Shown: positions 33,385 through 43,396 of the stretch, one piece after another
Layout: each line of letters begins with the position of its first letter
Numbering within the stretch: the first letter of the stretch is position 1
Origin: Sordariomycetes sp. S80-01Y
Taxonomy: Eukaryota; Ascomycota; Sordariomycetes
DNA: 64,000 bases
Direction: 5' to 3'
Assembly: GCA_037042185.1 (NCBI GenBank)
Contig: JAXQJY010000028.1
Coordinates: forward strand, 2,480,001 to 2,544,000
The notes under the pieces: generated by a model
Databases searched by the model: none
Seen by the model: only the letters and a program-made list of their open reading frames with translations
Told to the model about the DNA's origin: nothing
Position numbers and translations under genes: made by a program

Positions 33385-34331
33385 ATGCCTTCCGTCTTGG
33401 CTCTGACGCTTCTCATCGCGGCATTGATAGCCCCTTTGGCATGTTCCCAAGCAGGCACAGGCGCTGGTGTGGAATGCGCGGTAAGATTCTTCTTCTCTCA
33501 ACTTCTCTGTTGCTTCAACTGATCCCGCGCCTCCAGCGAGAATGCATCTCCCTGTACTTCAACACCGACATTGGCGCCAACTGCACCGACCTTGCGGGCA
33601 GAACGCAAGACTGGGACTGCGCCTGCGAGGGCAACTTCCGAACCGTGTTTCCCTGCTGCCTCGAGCAGACGTGCACCGAAGATGAGTGGGACAACATGCA
33701 CACGAGGGGGCGGGACTATGGCGGGACGTGTGGGAGGGAGCCAGGCTCCGGCATGGAGATCGATCTCGGGGAGTGTGAGAGCAAGGACTTTTACTACAAC
33801 CCCTCTGCACCTGGCTACGCCGGGAGTACCAGCTCCGAGATCCTGTCAACGTCGACAGCTGCCCCTGATGAGCCGAGCCAGAGCACGGATGGGACCACTG
33901 CCGTCGCGACAGACGAAGGCCAGGCCACAGATCCCGCAGAGGGTCAAGACAATGAGTCAGCCTCAGAAGGTAGCGGTGGCGGCGATAGCACAGCCCTAGC
34001 GCTGGGCGTAGGTCTCGGAGTGGGCATCCCTCTGCTCGTGGTGGGAATGTCAGTCGTCTACTTCCTCTTCTGGCGGACGAAGCGCAAAGACAAGCAACCC
34101 TCCGAAGAGTCCGGGCCCATGGGCGGATCGAGTGAGACCAGAGATTCCACATTCGCCCCGACACTCGTGCCCTCGGAAGATATGGCCAAGTCGAGGCCCA
34201 TAAGCGAGTTGCCAGCCAGCCCAGGCCTTGGATCGCCGTACGCGCCGAGCGAGCTGCCGAGTGACTGGGGGCGGAACTCCATGATGGCTTATGATCGTCC
34301 CATGGAGGACAGAAGATCAGAGTTGGGATGA
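33385..34331 (+). CDS. Single-pass membrane protein with cysteine-rich secreted ectodomain
   Basis: Two exons (33385-33480, 33537-34331) with a 56-base intron give 296 residues. The start MPSVLALTLLIAALIAPLACS is a clear signal peptide. The ectodomain has about ten cysteines in 70 residues (for example WDCACEGN, FPCCLEQTC, GECESK), suggesting disulfides. A Ser/Thr/Glu-rich stalk follows that is likely O-glycosylated. One membrane helix (ALALGVGLGVGIPLLVVGMSVVYFLF) is next, then a stop-transfer RTKRKDK and a cytosolic tail of about 80 residues. The layout recalls fungal cell-wall sensors and CFEM/WSC-like surface proteins, but I do not recognise the cysteine pattern as either. Function unknown. 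Its stop codon lies in a 19-base tandem repeat. Confidence 0.78.
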
Positions 34332-34390
34332 TGTACGGGAGTTGGGATGATTTACGAGACTACGGATGACTTACGGGACGACGGATGAAT
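34321..34390. repeat. 19-base tandem repeat across a stop codon
   Basis: Units begin at 34321, 34340, 34359 and 34378: a period of exactly 19 bases. The first two are nearly identical (AGTTGGGATGATGTACGGG and AGTTGGGATGATTTACGAG); the third and the partial fourth are diverged. The stop codon of the upstream membrane protein gene (34329-34331) is in the first unit. Confidence 0.8.
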
Positions 34391-34708
34391 CCACCGTGAC
34401 TGCGATGTTGTAACTGTGCTCAGCAAGATTCGCTGAGAGGCAGTGTAGCTTATCTCGGGGACTGCTCACTCTTCTGCGCCAGAAAATCATGTCGTAAATC
34501 GTGAATTAAGAATTCAAAAGATATATACACCGCTCAGCCCGTCCAATATGCGCTTTTTCACCGTCATTCATCAAGGACCCCCAGGCCGCGTAGCCGCAAG
34601 TCCCGTTCGGTAGATACTACCACGTAAGTTGTGCGTCGTCTATATCCTTCAATCATGTCAATCTCCCGGCAGGTCTGCGCTTCAGGCCGGTAACCGCGCC
34701 ACGCCAAC
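34332..34708. other. Intergenic between converging genes
   Basis: About 375 bases between the 3' ends of the membrane protein and the Kelch gene; the left end is the 19-base repeat. Nothing else recognised. Confidence 0.4.
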
Positions 34709-37700
34709 TCAAGCCCCTCCAATGCCTAGGCCAACCCTAGGTCCTTGTCCCTGGTAGCCACCAGGCACGGCCGTGGCGGCCATGCCGCTCCCAGTTCCGG
34801 TCCTCTCCCTCATTCTCCTGCCCTCCATGAGTCCACGGAGACCCCGTTTCTGCAAGCCAATGACGCTGCTCAGCTCCCCTTCCCAGATCTTCCATGTCTT
34901 TTTCTCCTCCCGCTCGCCAACCTCGGAGCTCGACCACTCGCTCCCGCTTACGGAGCTGGTGGCTGACATGTCGTCGCTTCCAGGTCGAGATGCGGAGACG
35001 TCGGTGTTGATCGTCAGGCCAGCTGTATGCGAAGCGAGATCGGTCGACGAACCGTTGGGAGCCAGGTTGCCACCGGTGCCAGGAGCGGAGAAGTCGGAGG
35101 TCGAGGTTGGTGCGCCGATGGGATCGAGGTTTCCGACGAAGAAATTAGGGTTGAGGGAGCCATCGATGCCGCGACCGCCGCCGGCGGCCATGGCTGTGGC
35201 GTTGAACACTGCAGCGGCGTTGCGCGAGTCCAGGAGGGAGTGCAGCCGCTCGACGACAGACTCGAGCAGGCCGTCGACGCGGTATGGCCGAGCGATCTGC
35301 AGCAGAGAGCAGAGGATTTGAGGGGTGCACAGGGGGGAGGAGGGCGCTGGGAGGGACGAGGTGTAGATGAAGTGCAGGAGGGCTTGGATGGTGAGGTAGG
35401 TGTGCGGCATGTACAGGCACCTCGGTCTCGAGTTGGGCGCCAGAGACTTGGGTGTAGGGGCGCCGTTGATGGCAGCAGGGTTCATCTCATCGGAACCTGC
35501 GGCGCCAACGGCCGTGGTGCCCGAGAAGCCCGTCATGCCGGAGTTCAAGGACCCGGCAGTGCTGCCGGCGCCCTCGCCAGGGTTGCGGTTGGACGGCGTC
35601 ACCGTGATGGTCGAAGCGCGCAGCGGGTTGCTCGCCAGGCCAGATCGCAGAGTCATGCTGTCGCTGCCATCCTGCGTGGCCGTTCCCTCTCGGAGCAGCT
35701 GAACAAAGTACGGGCCCCATCGTCTCGCCACGATCCGAGAGTTGATCGGGATGCGCTCGCCGCCAATGCAGAGAATGTCCATATCGGAGAGCTCACGCAT
35801 GGCCAGCGCCTTCTCGCCAAGCTCCTCGCTCGCCCGGGAGTGCGCGCGTCCTCCGGCTGTGTACCCGGCCTTGCGCGTCAAGCTCAGGCCGGGCCCTCGG
35901 TAAGGACTGCTGGCGGAGATGAACCCCGACAAGGGGCTCGTCTTCCGGGGGTTGTCGTAGAAGCCGAACGCCTCCAGCTCGACCATGCACACGTTGGAGA
36001 AGTTGATGCGGCGATGGTTGTAGTCGTCCACCAGGCTGCGCTTGCGGTTGCCGAGAATGACAAACGTGTTGCGTCGGTTCCAGAGGACGCCGCGGTTCCA
36101 GCTGCCTTGGCTGAAGACGCTGCCGCCGGCGTCGATGCGGGACCACGTCAGCGAGCGCAGGTCAAGCGCCCAGAGTGCGTACTCCTGCTTCGATGAGGTG
36201 AGGTACGTTCCGCTGACAACAAAGTGTGTATCGATGATGCCGCCGTTCGGGAACCGCAGCCCAGGTGGTGAGTAGGTTCCCGACATCGGCCTCTCGTGTA
36301 ACAGGCCATCCGAGGTCCGGATCTGCAGCTCGAGCTTGACGTCGAGAAAGTTGTAGTTGGAGTAGATGAGCATCGACGATCCGGCATCCCTGGCCTCCTG
36401 GCTCGCCTGTTCTCTCTGCGCGCCGTTCTGGTACGCCTTCCCAATCTTGGCCGTCGCGGCAGCCGGCAGAGGTGTGGCGACGCTCCTATAAGCGCCACAG
36501 CTCTTGTTCAGGGGCTGGGTCGACGTCCACTTCAGCGAGCGCAGGTTGAAAACACTGATCTGCTCAATGTAGTGGTTCGCGCCGTCCTGCCCGCCCACCA
36601 CTATCATCTCGGCGCCGCCGGTGCCATCAATGTTGATACCTATGCGGCCCTCGTTGGGATTGCCCGAGGACGGGTTGTGCTGCAGCGCGGAGAGCGGCGC
36701 GCGATGGGAGGAGAAGGAGGCGGAAGCGGGAAGGATGCAGGCGCAATGAGCGTAGCGACCCTGAGGAGGGTCCTGCGCCGGGATGTAGGTCCATTTCTTG
36801 GTCGGCACGTCGTAGATGTGGATATCGGACATGACGGTGACCTCAGGCTGCTGCTGGTCGGCCACCGGCGGTTGGTTAGGGACGGGGGACATGCCGCCGT
36901 AGCAAACCATCTTCGTGTCCCCCAGGGCGCACATGGAGTGGAAGTAGCGCGGGGGAGGAACGTCGCCGGAGGTTTCGAGCTTCGTCCAGTGGCGGCGGAT
37001 CAGGTCGAGCTCGTAGAGGTCGGAGGTCAAGGGCGCAGGGCGGCTCCTAGACAAGATGCGCCCTCCAAAAACGTAGAGCTTGTCGCCAAGTATCGTAGTT
37101 GTGGCGCCCACGAGGGGGTGCGGCTCGCGGCCAGTGGTTCGGTGAACGTTGCACATGAGCCCTGACAGGTGTGACGAGGTCTGCGGTCCGGCATTCTGCG
37201 CGGCCGAGGTCTGCGGTCGTTGGCCGCCCTGCGGCGAGGGCCCGGGAGTGCCGCCATTGCTCCTCGACGGCCCCTCCTCGCCTCCGGAGGCCCCTGAGGC
37301 CGCGCCATCCTGCCTCGAAGCGGTGCTGTTGAGGCTGCTCATGCTGCTGCTCATGTCCTGCGAGTACTGGCTGCTCTCGCTGTACACCTGCCCCGACCCC
37401 GACTGGGTCGCAGCAGATGAGTCCATCCTAGTGTCCTCGTACCGGTAGTCGACTCTCGACTCAACAAAGCGCTCAAGCTGTGCTGGGGTATCGTCCGCGA
37501 CCGGGCTCGGTCGACTGGGTGGTTCGGGTAGTGGTTTATCTAGATCTCTCGATTGTTGGTAGAATTTCGCATTCTGGGAGGATGAGGTCGGTGTGGGCGA
37601 GTCGCGGAAGGACGGAGATTCAGAGCGGGCGACGCTGCGCAGGTTAAGCAGGGAGGGGTGCTTCTTGGGTATCCTGACCGATGGCAGCTTCTTGAAAGCG

Positions 37701-37885
37701 CGCGAGAAGATGTCGGGTGTGTAGCGACCGGAGGTGCTGGGCGCGGTGGACGATGCAGGGAGCTCGTCTGCTTCCGAGGGCTCAGAGTCGGAGAAGCGAG
37801 AGAGGTCTCGCTCGCTGTCGTACGGCTGCTGCGGTTGGCCGGAGCCGTGGCCGTGGCTGTGGCTGTGGCTGGTCAGCTCTGACAT
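34709..37885 (-). CDS. Kelch-repeat / BTB-domain protein (Ral2-like)
   Basis: 1058 residues in one uninterrupted exon. The N-terminal 250 residues are Ser/Pro/Gln-rich and look disordered, starting with a His/Ser/Gly repeat. Kelch repeats follow: GATTTILGDKLYVFGGR, YFHSMCALGDTKMVCYGGMS, ARCAC-type GRYAHCACILP, and VVGGQDGANHYIEQISVFNL, building a beta-propeller. A BTB/POZ-like region comes after DMDILCIGGERIPINSRIVARRWGPYFVQLL and continues with YLTIQALLHFIYTSSLP. The combination Kelch then BTB resembles S. pombe Ral2, which acts upstream of Ras1, and related proteins (LZTR1-type). A role in Ras signalling or as a ubiquitin-ligase adaptor is inference from family. The 5' leader appears long. 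Confidence 0.85.
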   Translation of the reverse strand: MSELTSHSHSHGHGSGQPQQPYDSERDLSRFSDSEPSEADELPASSTAPSTSGRYTPDIFSRAFKKLPSVRIPKKHPSLLNLRSVARSESPSFRDSPTPTSSSQNAKFYQQSRDLDKPLPEPPSRPSPVADDTPAQLERFVESRVDYRYEDTRMDSSAATQSGSGQVYSESSQYSQDMSSSMSSLNSTASRQDGAASGASGGEEGPSRSNGGTPGPSPQGGQRPQTSAAQNAGPQTSSHLSGLMCNVHRTTGREPHPLVGATTTILGDKLYVFGGRILSRSRPAPLTSDLYELDLIRRHWTKLETSGDVPPPRYFHSMCALGDTKMVCYGGMSPVPNQPPVADQQQPEVTVMSDIHIYDVPTKKWTYIPAQDPPQGRYAHCACILPASASFSSHRAPLSALQHNPSSGNPNEGRIGINIDGTGGAEMIVVGGQDGANHYIEQISVFNLRSLKWTSTQPLNKSCGAYRSVATPLPAAATAKIGKAYQNGAQREQASQEARDAGSSMLIYSNYNFLDVKLELQIRTSDGLLHERPMSGTYSPPGLRFPNGGIIDTHFVVSGTYLTSSKQEYALWALDLRSLTWSRIDAGGSVFSQGSWNRGVLWNRRNTFVILGNRKRSLVDDYNHRRINFSNVCMVELEAFGFYDNPRKTSPLSGFISASSPYRGPGLSLTRKAGYTAGGRAHSRASEELGEKALAMRELSDMDILCIGGERIPINSRIVARRWGPYFVQLLREGTATQDGSDSMTLRSGLASNPLRASTITVTPSNRNPGEGAGSTAGSLNSGMTGFSGTTAVGAAGSDEMNPAAINGAPTPKSLAPNSRPRCLYMPHTYLTIQALLHFIYTSSLPAPSSPLCTPQILCSLLQIARPYRVDGLLESVVERLHSLLDSRNAAAVFNATAMAAGGGRGIDGSLNPNFFVGNLDPIGAPTSTSDFSAPGTGGNLAPNGSSTDLASHTAGLTINTDVSASRPGSDDMSATSSVSGSEWSSSEVGEREEKKTWKIWEGELSSVIGLQKRGLRGLMEGRRMRERTGTGSGMAATAVPGGYQGQGPRVGLGIGGA

Positions 37886-40345
37886 GGTAGAGGAGCGTCT
37901 GCAGCTGCAGGAGCAGAGGCGTAACGAAGGACAGGAACAGAAGAGACCAGGACATGGGCAGAAGGCAAGAGGGACGAAGAAGGTAGAGGGAAGTGAGGAA
38001 CGGAACGTGCCTCGAGTCGTGATATCTCGCCTAGCAAGACATGACCCTCTGGAGTTGGTATTCCCTTCCCTCTTCTCGGCAGCTGAACTAGCGGCCGTTG
38101 AATTTGACGTGGGACGGGAGGAGGGCAGGGGACTCAGGACAGGGAGTGCGAGATCGCCCAGCGGGCTGGCGTGACAGCTGCCACGCCTTCTCAGGGGACG
38201 TTCGCTTCCGTCGCGATGGCCTGGCAGGCCCCGAACAGGTTGACGGCACAGGTTCCTGGGAGGAGGAGGGCCCCAGAGGTGGACCAGGGGCGTCTCCCCG
38301 TTTCCAGGGCCAGGGCTGGCCGGACCTTGTCGACATGTCTGCTAGCCCTGCCAGGACCTTGGATAGCTCCCACTCGGGAGGGGCAGCCCTCTCGAACGCT
38401 GCCGGGCGTCGCTCCCTGACCTGTTATGGCCGTGGCTGGATATAAAAACTGCGACGTACATGGCGAATCTCGGCCGACGATGCTCGAAAGGGGCGGCTGA
38501 GGTGAGAGCGCGGTCGCACCCTGCGAGCGATGCCGAGGTTCTGTAGAGGCGCAGATCACGCTGCGAGTGCCGAGGGCGGCCAATTCGAGGCCGCGAGGGG
38601 ATGCGATCCCTGGTATCTCGACGCTGGAGGAGGTGCTCTGACTCGGACGTCGCAGGCTGGCTGAGGAAGGGTGACGATGGCGACGGCGAGGGGTACGGGC
38701 ACGGGCGCGGGCGACGATACGAGTCGACTAGCGGTGCGTCTGGGGGTAGGTAGAGATTGAGGGCTGGAGCGGGCGACTTGACGTGTCGTCTTCAGGCCGT
38801 GGCCGTGGCGTAGGCTTAGGCTTAGGCTTAGGCTGAGGCGTGGACTCTGGCCGTGGACTTGGGTCTTTTCGGTGGTGATGCAGGCCGGGCTGTTGGCGGT
38901 GACCCAGACGGCGGGTGAGGGGTGGGGTCAGCTGCCTGGCGTTGGGGTCGTGCTAGCGCCGCCACCAGACTTGGGTGAGGATAGCAACAGCCGCTATCGT
39001 GTCAGGGGCGGGCCTGTTCGGGTTAGTGGCATCTCGAATTGGGACTCTTGGTCCTCTGCCAAACGTGCCTCTGTCACACTACATCACATCACCTCACCTC
39101 ACCTACAACCGCGCACGCACATTCTGGGCTCAAAGCTGGCGTTCGGCTGACGACTACCTTCTGGCTGCCCGGAGCATGTGCTTTTCCAATCTCGTCCTGA
39201 CCCCTGCTGGCTCTGACGGGGCGGTCCTGAGACGAGCCCCGAGATGAGGTGGGTTCGCTGGCCCTAGGCTGTTCACTTGTCACCGGGATGGGCCGCAGAC
39301 GGCCACTGGGACTGCAAGACTGGGACCGCCCACGAGGAACCTTTACGCATGCAATCGTCGCCCAAGATGGCTTTCTGCCGGGTCTGATCTTTCTTCTTGC
39401 TGCCTTAGTTTCTGAGCTGTCACTTCTGGCCCAGCGGCCGCGGGCCGGCTACCGTCACGACGGCCGCCTCGAGGGCCGCCTCAGCTGGTAGCCCCGTCTT
39501 GGACGTCTTGCTGTTATCATCAAACCGCCACGAGAAAAAGCAGAGGCTTCAGAGGCTTGCAAGGCTTGCATCCGCTACCAAGCGACCCTCCATCAGATCT
39601 CAGTCCAGCCATGACGACATGGACGAGGTGAAACAGTCCGGAGATGAGACGCCACGGCGGATGGGACCTCGTGGCATCGCGATATCTCGCTGCCGACCCT
39701 AAGACCAGGGAAGCCTATATCACCCGCATGCCGTCATAAGATCCCGTGTCTTGTCTCCCGCTCCTCCCGTACGTGCATTGCGACAGGCCTCCCAGCACCG
39801 AACGGCTGACTTGACATGCTGCGACGTGCCCCTCGCAGACAATGACTCGCGATCGGGCGTGCGGGCTTCGGGCCTTGAGATCGTATCGCCAGGGCCGACC
39901 AGGGGCCAAGACAGGACGAATGCAGAGTCACGTCCCAAACCGTCGGCGCGCATCGACCACATGTCCCTGGTGAAACACACGCGGTGGGCCTGTCGCCGAT
40001 AATTCGAGAAGAGCAAGGGAACGTCTCTGGAGGCGGGATCCCTGTCGCCCGTCAGAGCTGCTGACCCGCTAGCCAAACTTAAAACATCCATGCGTGCACT
40101 TCGTAGCTGTCATGTCAAGGCTGTTATAGCACACCGAGCACGCGGAAAAGGGGGAAGCAGGGGGAGCAAGCAAGTTGGTCATGACTTTCATTATAGCTGA
40201 CAAAGAAGATTGGGTTCTATGGCGAGACGTGTAGATAGTAGGTCTCTGGTATCAAAGCCGTCGGGCGCAGCGGCCCCTCTTTTTCATTTTCTTCCTCTCA
40301 TCTCATCCACGGCTCCTCATCTTCCCTTCACTTCACGGTCCACGC
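37886..40345. other. 2.5-kb intergenic stretch
   Basis: Separates the start of the Kelch gene from the end of the peroxiredoxin gene. GC-rich in its left half, with simple-sequence patches; (TAGGCT)4 is at 38811-38834. Open frames are short, overlapping and lack domains. It should hold the promoter and leader of the Kelch gene. Confidence 0.4.
38811..38834. repeat. (TAGGCT)4 microsatellite
   Basis: Four perfect copies of TAGGCT. The unit resembles, but is not, the fungal telomere unit TTAGGG, and the tract is far too short to be a telomere. Confidence 0.8.
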
Positions 40346-41011
40346 TTAGGCCTTGGGCAGAGGGGTGAAGCGCAGGTAGGGCTTCACGATGCGGAAGTTG
40401 GGGAACAGCTCCTTGGCCTCCTCGTTCTTGACGCTGGGGGCGACGATGACGTCGTCGCCGGGGACCCAGTTGATCGGGGTGGTGACCTTGTACTTGTCGC
40501 CGGTCTGGAGCGAGTCGATGATGCGCAGGACCTCGGCGGCGTTGCGGCCGGTGGAGGCCGGGTAGGAGAGGATGGTGCGGATCTTCTTGTTGGGGTCGAT
40601 GAAGAAGACGGAGCGGATGGTGAAGGCGATGCCCTTCTCGTCGACGTTGGTGGCGTCCTGGTGGTCGATCATGTCGTAGGCGAGGGCGACCTGGCGCTGC
40701 TTGTCGCCGATGATGGGGAAGGAGACCTTGCCGCCCGTGACCTCGTCAATGTCCTTGATCCAGCCCTCGTGCGACTCGATGGTGTTGGCGGACAGGCCGA
40801 TGAGCTTGACGCCGCGCTTCTCGAACTCGGGCTGCAGCTTGGCGAAGGCGCCGAGCTCGGTGGTGCACACGGGCGTGTAGTCCTCGGGGTGGGAGAAGAG
40901 GATGACCCAGTTGTTGCCGATGAACTCGTGGAAGTCGATGTCGCCGGCCGTGGTCTGGGCCTTGAAGTTGGGGGCGACGGAGCCCAGGCGGAGGGGAGCG
41001 GGAGCAGACAT
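40346..41011 (-). CDS. 1-Cys peroxiredoxin (Prx6 type)
   Basis: 221 residues, no intron. The peroxidatic motif P-x-x-x-T-x-x-C is seen as PEDYTPVC with Cys49, and it is the only cysteine in the protein, so it belongs to the 1-Cys group. The Prx6-type C-terminal domain is present (GDKYKVTTPINWVPGDDVIVAPSV), as is the RSVFFIDPNKKIRTIL strand with the conserved Arg. No mitochondrial presequence is evident, unlike yeast Prx1, so a cytosolic or nuclear place is likely. It reduces hydrogen peroxide and organic, including lipid, hydroperoxides using thiols. Strong preference for C or G in third positions suggests high expression. A TATA element lies about 100 bases upstream. Confidence 0.95.
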   Translation of the reverse strand: MSAPAPLRLGSVAPNFKAQTTAGDIDFHEFIGNNWVILFSHPEDYTPVCTTELGAFAKLQPEFEKRGVKLIGLSANTIESHEGWIKDIDEVTGGKVSFPIIGDKQRQVALAYDMIDHQDATNVDEKGIAFTIRSVFFIDPNKKIRTILSYPASTGRNAAEVLRIIDSLQTGDKYKVTTPINWVPGDDVIVAPSVKNEEAKELFPNFRIVKPYLRFTPLPKA

Positions 41012-41109
41012 GGTGGTTGTGTAGGTGAGGATGGGTTGCTGAGGTTGGATGGTGAGGAGGGGAGGGAGGGAGCGAGGTCAAGATCAAGGGGGGGAAGTGC
41101 CGGCAGCGT

Positions 41110-41117
41110 TTATTATA
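41110..41117 (-). promoter_or_regulatory. TATA box of the peroxiredoxin gene
   Basis: TATAATAA on the minus strand, about 100 bases before the ATG at 41011. Confidence 0.5.
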
Positions 41118-41650
41118 TGTCGTCCCCCAAGCCTCGCACGAGAATCACCTCATCCATCCACGTCCTACCTCCCTCCCGCACGCGTCTCACCCATCCAGGA
41201 CCCCGCGATTCCAAGCTCTTCTCTGCTCTGCTGCCACTGCCCCTCACCTCCCACACTTTTAGGTGGCTTCAGTGGCCCGATGGCGTGCTGCTGGCCCGAG
41301 TCTATTGGATGGACAAGTGGCGGGCCGCGCGATTCTGCCATAGGGACGGCGCTTGACGCAATCCCCAGGCGACCGACAGCCGTTTTGCCAGCGTCAGGCC
41401 AGCAGAGGCATTTTGGAGCACCGCCCCTCCAGGCGAGCCTCTGGGCGAACCTCTGGGCGAGGGTGCCGGTGGCGTCGCTGAGCTATTTCGTCGGTGCTGG
41501 TGCTGTAGCGCTGCGAATGGCGGGGCTGCCGTGGAGGGGCTCAGGGGGGGGTCAGGGGGGCTCAGAGGGGGCTCCGAGGGGCCGGCTTCGGGACGTCGCT
41601 GGCGTGCTGCCTCTCAGAGCTTCCGAGCCGTGACCTCAGCATCTTGACGC

Positions 41651-41670
41651 TGGGCTGGGCTGGGCTGGGC
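41651..41670. repeat. (TGGGC)4 simple repeat
   Basis: Four perfect copies of TGGGC with partial copies at both ends, in intergenic DNA. Confidence 0.8.
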
Positions 41671-42391
41671 TGGACTGCGATGAAGACGAACAGGCTTGAA
41701 TTGTCTGGGCATTCCCAGTTTGGCAGGTGAGCTTGGGAAGACATGCAATTCTTCCGGATTGGGGAATTGCAGGTCGTTGTCATTGAAGAGGTGCAGCTTG
41801 AATCCCCCCGCGGGAGACGGGCTTACCCTGGACTCAAGAAACCATATTACAAATTGAAGCACGACTGCACAGATTCTTGACGTAGCTTAACAATTGGTTG
41901 TGAGAGGTCAATTTTGTAGCTTCTTGTGCTTCTGCTTCTCTTCTCCCTCATGATTCTCATGTAGTTGCACCTCAGTTTAGCACCAGATCCTTACCGCATC
42001 TACGTTTTCCAAGTAAAGCAGGGAAAAAGTCCAATCTCATTTGACCACGGTCTGTTCAAAAGGCCGAAGAGTAAATTATTAGAACCCTAGTCTGTGTTGT
42101 GAAGCTGACCAAGCTTTCTTTGCACGTCACTGAGGAAGGGCGCCGTCCACGTCATGAGAGCACGGGTACAGAACTCATTTACGCACAACACTGGTGTAAA
42201 CGGACTGGCCTCTGTCTCAGTCAGTATTGACCAACGGCCAGAGTAATGTACAAAAAATCAGATTCAACATCATATCATATTGGCAGTAAGTGATCGGACT
42301 ATGAGCTCTGCCAGTGCCCAAAACACACAGGTCCCGAGCACGGACGTGCTTAGAACACCTAACATAACCTCCACACGCGACCCTTGGACCC

Positions 42392-43396
42392 CTACTGCTC
42401 ATCCTCCAACCCCACAAGCTTGAGCGAGTCCCTCCATAGCCTCCCCTCCCTCTCGGCATCGTAGGCGTGGGCAGCGTACGTAGGCGTGGTCATCTTGTCC
42501 TCCCCGCCCGAGCTTGGCTCGGCCGCAGCGCAGTCGGCAAGGTACTTGCCACCCTCATGCTCCCATGCTTTCCCGATGGCAGCCCAGACCGTCGTTGCGG
42601 CGCCTTGCTCGACGCTCTTCATCAACGGCCATACATGATCCATCCCCTTGAAGGCATCGGGGGGCATATGCCTGGTCAGCCCTGTGTGGACAACGCCTGG
42701 GTGAACACTGGTTGCGTGGAGGTGCTGCGCACCATAGCGGCGTTCGATCTCGTTGGCCATGTAGATGTTTGCCGTCTTGGACTGGCCGTAGGCAGCGTTT
42801 GCATCATAGTCGCTGCGCTGGAAGGAGTAGTTATCGCTCTCGTTGATGCCGTGGAGGTTATGAGCGGAGGAGGACAGATTAACAACGCGAGAAGGGAGGG
42901 TAGGAGAGGCTGCGGCGGCGGCGAGGAGGGCGGGCTTGAGCAGCATAAACAGGAGGAAGTGAGAGAGGTGGTTTGTGCCGAACTGGAGCTCATGGCCATC
43001 GGCAGTAAAGCGGAGGTCAGGGATAGCCATGATGCCAGCATTATTGATGAGGGCGTGGATCTTGTTGGTCTTTTCAAGCATAGCTGCGGCGGCAGCCCGT
43101 ACCGAGGACAAAGAACCCTGATCCATCTGGAACAGCTCCATGTGGGATGGGTCGAAGATGCCATCAAGCGCGGCCTTGGCCTTGTCGAGATCCCGGGCCG
43201 TGAGGTAAAGCGTGGCGCCAGTAGCGGCGAGGGCGCGTGTGGTTTCGATACCGATGCCGGAGGAGGTGCCGGTGATAACAATAACCTGACCCTTCAGCTT
43301 GCCCTCCATTCCTTCATCTCTGACGATTTGGAGGGCTGTAGGGCGCGCATCGCCTGGCCCCTGGGGCTTGACGTGGGCAGCGGCGTAGCGAGACAT
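42392..43396 (-). CDS. Short-chain dehydrogenase/reductase (WWOX/retinol dehydrogenase-like)
   Basis: 334 residues in one exon from the ATG at 43396; the frame is open upstream but without a supported start. The cofactor motif TGTSSGIGIETTRALAATG, INNAGIM, the Ser of VVNLSSSAHNLHG and the active-site Y-G-Q-S-K are all present, with the HPGVVHTGLTRHMP segment that closes the substrate pocket. This is the standard pattern of the fungal SDRs related to retinol dehydrogenase and WWOX, which act on small ketones or alcohols with NADP(H). A TATA element is about 105 bases upstream. It is the first of three neighbouring genes (SDR, SnoaL-like protein, zinc-cluster regulator) that may work together. 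Confidence 0.9.
   Translation of the reverse strand: MSRYAAAHVKPQGPGDARPTALQIVRDEGMEGKLKGQVIVITGTSSGIGIETTRALAATGATLYLTARDLDKAKAALDGIFDPSHMELFQMDQGSLSSVRAAAAAMLEKTNKIHALINNAGIMAIPDLRFTADGHELQFGTNHLSHFLLFMLLKPALLAAAAASPTLPSRVVNLSSSAHNLHGINESDNYSFQRSDYDANAAYGQSKTANIYMANEIERRYGAQHLHATSVHPGVVHTGLTRHMPPDAFKGMDHVWPLMKSVEQGAATTVWAAIGKAWEHEGGKYLADCAAAEPSSGGEDKMTTPTYAAHAYDAEREGRLWRDSLKLVGLEDEQ

Larger units (their letters stand above)
41012..42391. other. Intergenic, peroxiredoxin promoter side
   Basis: About 1.4 kb. It contains a TATA box for the peroxiredoxin gene, a very G-rich segment (41536-41581) and a (TGGGC)n tract (41651-41670). The right half is ordinary sequence with no supported gene. Confidence 0.5.

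Noticed and set aside
35027-36196. 389-codon open frame on the plus strand
   Set aside because: Shadow of the Kelch/BTB gene; no domain.
38811-38834. Interstitial telomere
   Set aside because: The unit is TAGGCT/TTAGGC, not the fungal TTAGGG, and there are only four copies.
40661-41356. 231-codon open frame on the plus strand
   Set aside because: Antisense to the peroxiredoxin gene and its promoter; highly biased composition, no motif.
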